DNA of 5,132 nt from an uncultured Campylobacter sp. (lineage in GTDB: Bacteria > Campylobacterota > Campylobacteria > Campylobacterales > Campylobacteraceae), in the NCBI GenBank assembly GCA_949294425.1, contig CASFHJ010000207.1:1-5132 (forward strand). Reading direction: 5' to 3'. The position numbers were made by a program, and so were the translations under genes. Every line of letters begins with the position of its first letter. Position 1 is the first letter of the stretch. This document shows, piece after piece, positions 1-5,132 of the stretch. The notes under the pieces are model-generated. The model was not told the origin of the DNA. It worked only from the letters and a program-made list of their open reading frames with translations, and searched no databases.

Positions 1-725
1 TTATACAAAAGGCTTTCATTCACTGGATCTATGGTAGTTCCAGCTACATCGCTAACCACACTTCTTTGCTCTTTTAAAAAAGCATTTAAAAGGCTTGATT
101 TTCCTACGTTTACCCTACCTAAAATTCCAACTTTTATGTGATTTTCATCTATATGCTTAAATTTTAGCTCACCATCTTCATCACTAAAATTTTCTAAAAA
201 ATCCTCCAAACTCTCATCTTCATCGCTTTTAAAAGTATCAAGCTCTAAAAATTTATCAAGCCAAGCATAAAGCTCATCAAAGCCCACGTTATGAGTAACT
301 GATACAAAAAATATCTCCTTTATTCCAAAGCTTACAAAGTCAAAGGCTCTTTGCTCTTCTTTTTTATTATCTATCTTGTTTATGAGTAAGGCTAGGGGTT
401 TATTTAGCTTTTTTAATGAATAAATAAGCCTTTTATCCTCATCATTTGGGGGATTTTTACCATCTACTACATAAAGTATTAAATCACTATTTTTAGCCAT
501 TTTTAGGCTATTATCTTTTATATTTTTAAAAAAATCATTACTCTCATCTAATCCGCCACTATCTTTTAAAATGAGCTTTTTACCATTTATGTCTATTTGA
601 ACCTTGTTTATATCTCTTGTGGTTCCGCTTATATCACTTGTTATGGCTATTTTTTTTCTTGCCATTCTATTAAAAAGGCTTGATTTTCCTACGTTTGGCT
701 TTCCAAGTATTATTATGCTTTGCAT
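1..725 (-). CDS. der: Ribosome-assembly GTPase Der (EngA), N-terminal half, cut by the window edge
   Basis: Der is a tandem-GTPase protein needed for maturation of the 50S ribosomal subunit in the cytoplasm. The frame opens with ATG at 725 and stays open for 241 codons to the left edge, so roughly the first half of a protein of about 460 residues is present. The first GTPase domain shows the P-loop GKPNVGKS (8-15), SGTTRD (33-38), DSGG (55-58), NKID (116-119) and VSVTHN (141-146). An acidic linker (about 168-185) follows. The second domain starts with GRVNVGKS (203-210) and AGTTIDP (228-234). Two P-loops in one protein separate Der from Era, MnmE and single-domain GTPases. The G3 motif has Ser where Thr is usual; I recall the same in C. 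jejuni. The start lies 1 nt after the folB stop codon, preceded by a purine-rich GAAAGATAAG, so it is probably translated together with folB. The C-terminal KH-like domain lies outside the window. Confidence 0.96.
   Translation of the reverse strand, partial: MQSIIILGKPNVGKSSLFNRMARKKIAITSDISGTTRDINKVQIDINGKKLILKDSGGLDESNDFFKNIKDNSLKMAKNSDLILYVVDGKNPPNDEDKRLIYSLKKLNKPLALLINKIDNKKEEQRAFDFVSFGIKEIFFVSVTHNVGFDELYAWLDKFLELDTFKSDEDESLEDFLENFSDEDGELKFKHIDENHIKVGILGRVNVGKSSLLNAFLKEQRSVVSDVAGTTIDPVNESLLY
88..111 (-). repeat. 24-bp exact direct repeat inside der, copy 1 (second P-loop)
   Basis: These 24 bases are identical to 673-696. They encode NVGKSSL plus flanking bases in the second GTPase domain of Der. 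The codon choice is the same in both copies, including the two adjacent serines written TCA then AGC. The bases on either side differ (87 is t, 672 is a; 112 is a, 697 is g). Confidence 0.85.
673..696 (-). repeat. 24-bp exact direct repeat inside der, copy 2 (first P-loop)
   Basis: This is the partner of 88-111 and encodes the P-loop NVGKSSL of the first GTPase domain. Protein-level conservation is expected for two P-loops. Identity at every synonymous position is not required by it. Confidence 0.85.
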
Positions 726-726
726 C

Positions 727-1056
727 TTATCTTTCACAATCTATCTTAAGGCTTACTAAACAATCTTTAAAAATTTCAAGCTTTGTTAGCTTTATTTCAA
801 ATTTATTTATATTTTTAAATTCCTTTTGTATGGCTTGTTTTAAATAAAGCAAGGCATTTTCTAAGGTGTCAAAATTTTGTTTAAAGGCAGATAAGATAAG
901 ATCTTTTAACAAGCGATAATCAAGAAAATCACCCCTAAATTCATAGCTAAATTTAGCATCTATTCTAAGATCTTGTTCCTTTTGTCTTTCAAAGTCTAAA
1001 ATTCCTATTATGCTTTTAAATCTTAAATTTTCCAAAGAAATTTCAAAAACTTGCAC
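727..1056 (-). CDS. folB: Dihydroneopterin aldolase (FolB)
   Basis: FolB is a cytoplasmic enzyme of tetrahydrofolate synthesis that cleaves 7,8-dihydroneopterin to 6-hydroxymethyl-7,8-dihydropterin and glycolaldehyde. The protein has 109 residues, slightly shorter than the usual 115-125. Visible family marks are the N-terminal strand leading into [13 protein letters not shown] (16-28) with Glu23-Arg24, then DY at 46-47 (Tyr47 fits the conserved active-site tyrosine), TLE at 64-66 (Glu66 fits the pterin-anchoring glutamate) and a lysine near the end of the fold (Lys92) where the catalytic lysine is expected. The start is GTG at 1056. No ATG, GTG or TTG lies further upstream in this frame before a stop at 1087-1089, and an AGGG sits 8 nt before it, inside the end of the hydrolase gene. 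Spacing is 2 nt from the hydrolase and 1 nt to der, so the three are probably one message. The family call rests on a few short motifs. Confidence 0.85.
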   Translation of the reverse strand: MQVFEISLENLRFKSIIGILDFERQKEQDLRIDAKFSYEFRGDFLDYRLLKDLILSAFKQNFDTLENALLYLKQAIQKEFKNINKFEIKLTKLEIFKDCLVSLKIDCER

Positions 1057-1058
1057 TT

Positions 1059-1703
1059 TTAAAGCCCTAGCTCTTCTTTGCTTAACTTAAGTACTATAGG
1101 AGACTTTTTTAGAGGCTCTTTCGCACCAAAATGCTTACCCTCATCTACAAGCACAAAATTAGCCCCTAATTTTTGGGCTAAATCCTTGCTAAACTCGCTT
1201 GGCACTATATCATCATCTTTGGCTGATAGGACTATTCTTAGCCTTATCATATTTTGTAATTTTTTGAAATTTATATCCTTTTTAACAAAGGGATCTAAAT
1301 TTGGAAGAAGTTTTAAAGGTTTAGCAAAGCCTGCTACAAGCAAGACTCCGCCTATTTTAGTATCCTCTTTTAAAGAGGACAAATACTCAAGCAAGGCTAT
1401 AGAACCCAAGCTATGAGTTACAAAATAAGTATTTTCACCTATGTTTTTAAGCTCTTCTTTGAAGGCATTGTGCCATTTTATAGGCTCTGGATTAAAGGAA
1501 TCAGGAAGATCTAAAATTTTAACACTAAGACTAGAATCCTCCTTTAAAAGCTCATCTTTTAGCCATTTAAACCAATGTGAAGAAGAATTAGAACCAAAGC
1601 CATGTATTATATAAAGCTCCTTATTTTCACTAGCACTTAGCTTTGTGATAAATATAATATTTAAGGCATAAAAAAGCAGTAGTAAAAATGATATTTTTCT
1701 CAT
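1059..1703 (-). CDS. Small alpha/beta-fold serine hydrolase, RBBP9/YdeN-like, with signal peptide
   Basis: This 214-residue protein has the layout of the RBBP9/YdeN serine hydrolase family. It shows an oxyanion-side HGFGSNSSSHWFKWL (34-48), the nucleophile elbow THSLGS (96-101, Ser98), an acidic site in SAKDDDIVP (160-168, Asp163 or Asp164) and the histidine in GKHFG (189-193, His191). The catalytic triad is therefore complete. Residues 1-25 form a likely Sec signal: MRK, then a long hydrophobic stretch, then KLSAS, with cleavage possible near 24-25. This suggests a periplasmic or membrane-anchored enzyme, whereas the better-known family members are cytosolic. The substrate cannot be told from sequence; an esterase or peptidase-like activity is possible. 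The ATG at 1703 has a good ribosome site, AAGGA at 1710-1714, 6 nt away. A probable promoter precedes it. The gene is followed after 2 nt by folB, with no obvious functional link. Confidence 0.85.
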   Translation of the reverse strand: MRKISFLLLLFYALNIIFITKLSASENKELYIIHGFGSNSSSHWFKWLKDELLKEDSSLSVKILDLPDSFNPEPIKWHNAFKEELKNIGENTYFVTHSLGSIALLEYLSSLKEDTKIGGVLLVAGFAKPLKLLPNLDPFVKKDINFKKLQNMIRLRIVLSAKDDDIVPSEFSKDLAQKLGANFVLVDEGKHFGAKEPLKKSPIVLKLSKEELGL

Positions 1704-1728
1704 TTTGCTTCCTTGAATTTTTTATCCA

Positions 1729-1750
1729 ATTATACAAAAAAAGATAAAAT
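1729..1750 (-). promoter_or_regulatory. Probable sigma-70-type promoter for hydrolase-folB-der
   Basis: The 48-nt gap after the maf stop codon holds a perfect TATAAT on the minus strand (1734 down to 1729). It is preceded by a run of seven T and further T-rich sequence (1736-1750), the usual look of Campylobacter vegetative promoters, which have no strong -35 box. Transcription would start near 1722, giving a leader of about 20 nt that includes the AAGGA ribosome site. In AT-rich DNA a TATAAT can arise by chance. Its position in the only real gap of the gene cluster makes it more credible. Confidence 0.55.
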
Positions 1751-1751
1751 C

Positions 1752-3549
1752 TCATACATTTTTGCTAAGTATTTCTCTTAATAATTTAGCATTTACAAGC
1801 AAAAAGCTAATGGACTCTACATATTGCTCTATAATTTTTAACTCACTATCTTTTTCTAAACTTAACTTAGATACATTTAGCTCAAGCTGCGTAAAATAAG
1901 GTATGCTAAGCTCATAAAGCTCATCATATTTTTTAAGCTTTTCATCTATTCTAGTAAAAAGTTTTTCAAGATTTCTCATAAGCTCTTTTAAATTTTGCTT
2001 ATCTATCTCATCTTGTATCTTTTTCATGTTAAACTCTAAAAAAGCTATGAAATCATCGCACCTTTTTATAAGCTCTTTTATCTTTGTCTGACACTTTTTT
2101 AAAAGCCTAGTTTTTGAGCCTTCATCAAGGACATCTAAGCTTTTAAAAGGCTTTTTTACTTCATCATCTAATAAAAAAGCACAATCTCTAAACGAAAGCT
2201 CTTCTGTAAAATCTATCCTAGCACCGCCTTGCGTAGCATTTATCACCCTTAAATTTTTATTCTCACTTAAAGCTATTTTTATAAGATCTTGTAAGACATA
2301 TCTAAAATACTGCCACATTTCATTTGTATCTACAAGAGACTTAGCCCCATAAGCTAAGGTTTTTTGCTTTTCAAAATCACTTTCAAAAAATTCACTATAA
2401 ATATAGCCCTTGCTATGAGAGGCTCCATTACTTGCGTAAGCTAAGTCTTGTCCTATAAAAATGATATTTTCATGCCCTAACTCTTTTGCTAACAAAAAGG
2501 CATTATGAGCAACAGATCCTCCCACCAAAAGAGCACAAAAATCCTTAAGCTTAAATTTGCTTGTAAAATTGCACTTATGATGAAGTATCATAAATTTTCT
2601 TTTATATTTTTTTAAAAATTCTATGCTTAGAGGGTGAACCACAGACATCATAACAAATAAAATATTTTCATCAAAGTCTATGAAATTTCTTTCTAAAAGC
2701 TTTGCTGTAAGCTCGCTTCTTTCACTCATCAAGACATAATCACACTGAATTTTATTTTCACAAAGTATAGTGTAAGCAGAATCAGAGCAAAAAATACTAG
2801 CCTTATTTTCATAAGTTTTAAGCAAGGCTAAATGCTTGTAAAGAGAGGGACCTGTAGACACTATGATAGCAGTTTTTGAAGCATTTTTTCTTTTTTGTTT
2901 TAGCTCTTTAAAGCTTGGATTTGAAAGCTCATCTTTTAAATTTTCTAAGAAATTTGAAATACCTTGTAAGGTATCGCCACCATCATTGCCCCTTGAAATT
3001 CTAAGCTGTTTTATTGTATTTGAAAGCTCCTTTTGTAGGGCTAAAATTTTATCTGCCTTTTTGTCATAATGTTTGCTATGTATGTGTAAATAATAAAGCA
3101 GTAAAAAACTAAAAAATGGTCTTTGTGAAAAGAGCTTGTAAAAGTCGTAGTTTTTACCTAGTATAATAATCTTATTTTCTCTTAGGTATTGTGAAAAATC
3201 TAACTCAAAAAAGACAGCTCTTAAAAGCTCACAATCATCTTCAAATACAACTATATGCTTTAAATTTTTATTTTGCTCTAAGAGTAAGCTGTAAAAAATT
3301 CCAAGTCCAAAGCCGTAAAAATAAAGCAAAATATGTTTTTCATAGCCTTTGAAAAAATCAAGTCTTTCCTTATAAAATGAAAAGGTATCATCGTAAAAAA
3401 GCTCTTTTTCTTTTGTATCAAAAAGATTTACAGATAGTAAATCCCCCCCCCCCATTTATAATATATTTACTAGATTTTAAATTTAATATCCTTTGTTTTA
3501 AGTCCTGATCTTGTAGGAATTTTAAATTATTTTCAAAAATTTTACTCAT
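1752..3549 (-). CDS. maf: Phase-variable motility accessory factor (Maf, DUF115), frame broken by a G11 tract
   Basis: Maf proteins (PF01973) act in the cytoplasm in flagellin O-glycosylation with nonulosonic acids, probably as the transferases; C. jejuni PseE is one. The long frame, 566 residues beyond the G tract, contains (counting from the ATG at 3455) YGFGLG 47-52, FEDD 71-74, STGPSL 200-205, CSDSA 223-227, MSERS 243-247, GGSVAHNA 312-319, IGQDLAY 334-340 and NATQGGAR 406-413, then a charged helical, possibly coiled-coil tail (about 450-515). I place the true start at ATG 3549, overlapping the ftsY stop by 8 nt. That frame gives 32 residues opening MSKIFENNLKFLQDQDL, like other Maf N-termini, before the tract. 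With 11 G it runs out of frame and stops at 3418-3420 as a 43-residue peptide. With 10 G it yields 598 residues, a normal length. An ATG at 3455, made by the tract itself, reads the long frame but has no ribosome site. The acceptor and sugar are unknown. Confidence 0.88.
3443..3453 (-). repeat. Poly-G tract (11 G on the coding strand), phase-variation switch in maf
   Basis: Eleven consecutive C on the plus strand read as G11 in the maf coding direction. G runs of about 8 or more are the classic slipped-strand contingency loci of Campylobacter, including several maf genes of C. jejuni. Working out the frames: G10 (also G7, G13) joins the N-terminal frame to the long Maf frame, giving Gly-Gly-Gly-Asp at the join. 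G11 ends after GGGGFTICKSF, and G9 or G12 ends at a TAA a few codons later. The given sequence is G11, so the switch is OFF unless translation begins at the tract edge. Homopolymer length is also the value most prone to sequencing error. Confidence 0.93.
3542..3549 (-). promoter_or_regulatory. Overlapping stop/start ATGAGTAA joining ftsY to maf
   Basis: The maf ATG (3549-3547) lies inside the last codons of ftsY, whose TAA is at 3544-3542, an 8-nt overlap in a different frame. Only a weak purine site (GGGAT) precedes it. Such overlaps usually mean translational coupling: ribosomes ending on ftsY restart on maf. This supports the upstream start for maf over the tract-edge ATG. Confidence 0.65.
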
Positions 3550-4399
3550 TATCAAAGATCCCAGTTAATAAGCTATCTATATAGGTATCAGGATTAAATT
3601 CCAAAAGATCTCCTTCTTTTTCTCCCACTCCAATATAAAGTATAGGAAGCTCAAGCTCTCTTGCTATGCTAAATAAAGAACCCCCCTTAGCAGTGCCATC
3701 AAGCTTTGTTATAATAACTGCATCTAAGCTTACTATCTCGTTAAAAACCTTTGCTTGATTTATAGCCGAAGTTCCTTGAGTGCCATCTAGTATCAAAATT
3801 TTTCTGTGCGGGGCATTTTCTAAAGCCTTATTTGAAATTCTAACTATCTTTTCAAGCTCTGCATTTAAATTCTTTTGATTTTGTAATCTACCAGCACTAT
3901 CTAATAAAACCCTATCATAACCCTTACTTAAAGCCTTGGTAATGCTATCATAAGCTATGGCTGAGGGATCTTTTGAATTTTCATTTGCAACTATATCTAT
4001 CTTAAGCTTTTCGCTCCAAAGCTGTAGCTGTTTTATCGCACCAGCTCTAAAGGTATCACAGGCTCCTAAAAGCACAGATAAATTTTTATCTTTATAAAGC
4101 TTTGCTAATTTTGCTATGGTAGTTGTCTTACCGGCTCCATTTACGCCTAATATAAGCTCCACAAAGGGCTTAACTTTTTTTTCCTCTTTTTTATCATAAA
4201 TGAAATAAGCAGACAAAATTCTTTTCAAATCCTCTTTTTTTACATTCTCGCTTGGAGGTAGATAATACAAAACCTCTTCTACTATCTCATAGCTCACATC
4301 AGCTTCTAAAAGCATTTCTTCTAAAAGTTCTTTTGAAATTTTATCACTTTTTTTAAGTTTAACCACAGAGGCTATGGTATTTTTTAAAAAATCAAGCAT
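3542..4399 (-). CDS. ftsY: Signal recognition particle receptor FtsY
   Basis: FtsY is the SRP receptor GTPase. It docks SRP-bound ribosomes making membrane proteins onto the inner membrane and the Sec translocon. The protein has 285 residues: a helical N domain (about 1-70) and then the G domain with GVNGAGKT (85-92), DTFRAGA (115-121), DSAGR (167-171), TKLDGTAKGG (231-240), GVGE (257-260) and the closing DLLEF (264-268). DTFRAGA with the C-terminal GVGE/DLxxF, and no M domain, identify FtsY rather than Ffh; FlhF is less similar. There is no long acidic A domain, so membrane binding would rest on the N-terminal helix. The G3 motif has Ser in place of the usual Thr. The ATG at 4399 overlaps the stop of the thioredoxin gene as TAATG, with AAAGG about 11 nt upstream, so the two are translationally coupled. 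Confidence 0.97.
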   Translation of the reverse strand: MLDFLKNTIASVVKLKKSDKISKELLEEMLLEADVSYEIVEEVLYYLPPSENVKKEDLKRILSAYFIYDKKEEKKVKPFVELILGVNGAGKTTTIAKLAKLYKDKNLSVLLGACDTFRAGAIKQLQLWSEKLKIDIVANENSKDPSAIAYDSITKALSKGYDRVLLDSAGRLQNQKNLNAELEKIVRISNKALENAPHRKILILDGTQGTSAINQAKVFNEIVSLDAVIITKLDGTAKGGSLFSIARELELPILYIGVGEKEGDLLEFNPDTYIDSLLTGIFDNE

Positions 4400-4932
4400 T
4401 ACATTATAGCCTTTTGCACGTCTATATCAAGCATCTCTTGAGGGATAATACCTAGGTATTTCTTATAAAAACTACCATCGCTTTTGTAAAGAACCATAGT
4501 AGGTATACCGCTTAAACCACCAACACTCTTTGAAAGCAAAAAATTCATATCAGAAAATGAAACTAAAAATTTTATCCCATTTTTTTCAATGAAGTTATTT
4601 AAATCTAAATTATTATCATCGTCCATCATCAAGGCTATCACGTTAAAGCCGTCTTTGTATTTTTCTTGAAGTGCATTTAAATGCGCTATTTCAGCCAAGC
4701 AAGGTTTACACCAAGAGCTCATAAAGAAAAACATGGTAGCCTTTTGCTCATTTTCAAAGCTTAAAAGCCCCTCTTTAGCCTTTATAGCCAGGGACTTGCC
4801 ATTATTAAAAGTAAGTGAAAAATCCAAACTCTCCTTAGCTGATATAGCAAGAGAAGCATTTTTATCTTCTGGCTCGTCCTTACCGCATGAGATAAAAAAA
4901 CTTAAAAATAAAAAAATAATAAGATATTTCAT
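4399..4932 (-). CDS. TlpA/ResA-like thioredoxin-fold lipoprotein
   Basis: This is a 177-residue membrane-anchored thiol-disulfide protein. Residues 1-16 form a short lipoprotein signal ending in FISC, with Cys16 as the lipidation site, followed by a charged linker (17-27). The thioredoxin-like domain carries WCKPC (74-78) and the cis-proline loop GIPT (142-145, Pro144), with the expected strands and an acidic insert DDDNN (104-108) between them. It most resembles the TlpA/ResA/CcmG group, which keeps cysteines reduced in the periplasm, for example on apocytochromes or other thiol enzymes. The exact partner is not visible. From memory, C. jejuni also has a thioredoxin-like lipoprotein gene next to ftsY (Cj1207c-Cj1206c). 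The ATG at 4932 has a good ribosome site, AAGGA at 4939-4943, 6 nt away. It is the first gene of the leftward cluster. Confidence 0.92.
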   Translation of the reverse strand: MKYLIIFLFLSFFISCGKDEPEDKNASLAISAKESLDFSLTFNNGKSLAIKAKEGLLSFENEQKATMFFFMSSWCKPCLAEIAHLNALQEKYKDGFNVIALMMDDDNNLDLNNFIEKNGIKFLVSFSDMNFLLSKSVGGLSGIPTMVLYKSDGSFYKKYLGIIPQEMLDIDVQKAIM

Positions 4933-4965
4933 AAACTTTCCTTATATTTTGTCTAAGTTTAACAA

Positions 4966-4994
4966 ATTTTAATTAAAAAATCGTAATTTAGCTC
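4966..4994 (-). promoter_or_regulatory. Possible promoter for the thioredoxin-ftsY-maf genes
   Basis: On the minus strand TAAAAT (4971 down to 4966) follows a T-rich stretch (six T at about 4975-4980, then more AT-rich DNA). It would start transcription near 4959 and leave a leader of about 27 nt containing the AAGGA ribosome site at 4939-4943. The match is imperfect and the region is very AT-rich, so this is only the best-placed candidate. Confidence 0.35.
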
Positions 4995-5020
4995 ACTTAA
5001 TCTTACTTTAAGCTTAGTGT

Positions 5021-5028
5021 TATATAAT
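5021..5028 (+). promoter_or_regulatory. Possible rightward promoter (-10 TATAAT)
   Basis: TATATAAT on the plus strand ends in a perfect TATAAT at 5023-5028. It is preceded by T-rich segments spaced roughly one helical turn apart (about 4986-5015), as in Campylobacter vegetative promoters. It would point out of the window to the right, toward a divergent gene. No Shine-Dalgarno or start has been confirmed downstream. Confidence 0.35.
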
Positions 5029-5110
5029 TTCATTTCCTTTTTTATCAGTTTTACCCAGTTTTCTTAGCACTAGCCTAAGTAAAAAACTCTTAAGCTTATA
5101 AATAAAGGTT

Positions 5111-5132
5111 ATGGCTTATTTTATAAAATCTT
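5111..5132 (+). CDS. Possible start of a divergent gene, cut by the right edge
   Basis: ATG at 5111 opens a frame (MAYFIKS) that runs to the edge, with an in-frame stop at 5099-5101. The only ribosome-site-like bases, AAAGG, lie 2 nt from the ATG, which is too close to be convincing. It is reported because a rightward TATAAT lies upstream. Seven codons are too few to identify a product, and it may be chance. Confidence 0.2.

Larger units (their letters stand above)
4933..5132. other. Intergenic control region, no complete gene
   Basis: These 200 bases carry stops in all frames and no recognisable coding sequence. They hold the ribosome site and a possible promoter for the leftward genes, a TATAAT on the plus strand, and two copies of the 8-base palindrome TAAGCTTA (5009-5016 and 5091-5098). 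I see no strong hairpin followed by a T run, so no terminator is called. A small CTTAG/CTAAG inverted repeat (about 5063-5079) is too short to interpret. Confidence 0.6.

Noticed and set aside
1078..1416. Plus-strand open frame of 112 codons
   Set aside because: It lies entirely opposite the hydrolase gene, whose signal peptide and catalytic triad are clear. The frame has no family motifs.
2863..3069. Plus-strand open frame of 68 codons
   Set aside because: It is antisense to the conserved Maf coding region, with no recognisable motif and low-complexity Phe/Ser/Leu composition.
3681..3690. Run of six C in ftsY as a second phase-variable tract
   Set aside because: It encodes a conserved Gly-Gly in TAKGGS of FtsY. 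Six bases is below the length at which Campylobacter G tracts are usually unstable, and ftsY is essential.
4402..4410. TATAAT just upstream of ftsY on the minus strand
   Set aside because: It lies within the last codons of the thioredoxin gene, too close to the ftsY ATG for a normal leader with a ribosome site. It is more likely coding coincidence.
4733..4972. Plus-strand open frame of 79 codons
   Set aside because: It is antisense to the signal and N-terminal part of the thioredoxin lipoprotein, with no ribosome site or motif.
5096..5131. Minus-strand open frame ending at TAA near 5096 as the tail of another gene
   Set aside because: Only 11 codons are visible, with no recognisable C-terminus. 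In AT-rich DNA this is expected by chance.
1..5132. CRISPR array, tRNA, rRNA or insertion sequence
   Set aside because: There are no regularly spaced repeats, no cloverleaf or rRNA-like stretch, and no transposase or terminal inverted repeats. Almost all of the window is accounted for by six genes.

Overview
The window is AT-rich, gene-dense DNA that fits a member of Campylobacterota, most likely the genus Campylobacter. The reasons are a Der GTPase close to my memory of the C. jejuni protein, a short FtsY without the acidic N-terminal domain, a lipoprotein-thioredoxin/ftsY pair as in C. jejuni, a flagellin-glycosylation Maf protein, and a long G homopolymer of the type used for phase variation in Campylobacter. 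I cannot name the species.

Six genes lie on the minus strand and are read from right to left: a TlpA-like thioredoxin lipoprotein (4399-4932), ftsY (3542-4399), a Maf-family (DUF115) motility accessory factor (1752-3549), a small exported alpha/beta hydrolase (1059-1703), dihydroneopterin aldolase folB (727-1056), and the N-terminal half of der/engA (1-725, running off the left edge). Junctions are very tight: 1 nt overlap, 8 nt overlap, a 48 nt gap, 2 nt and 1 nt. The only gap of note, between maf and the hydrolase, contains a perfect TATAAT and probably a second promoter. The 200 bases at the right end (4933-5132) hold no complete gene. They look like a control region for the leftward genes, possibly with the start of a divergent gene at the very edge.

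The most interesting object is the maf gene. A run of 11 G (minus strand, 3443-3453) sits about 32 codons inside it. The frame that starts at an ATG overlapping the ftsY stop codon (3549) has a plausible Maf N-terminus, but with 11 G it shifts out of frame and stops at 3418. With 10 G (or 7, or 13) it would join the 566-residue downstream frame into a 598-residue protein. As sequenced the gene is therefore most simply read as phase-OFF, and the apparent start at 3455, made by the junction of AT with the G run, is probably an artefact of that state. The arrangement would place a switchable glycosylation gene between housekeeping genes for membrane-protein targeting (ftsY) and folate synthesis and ribosome assembly (folB, der).
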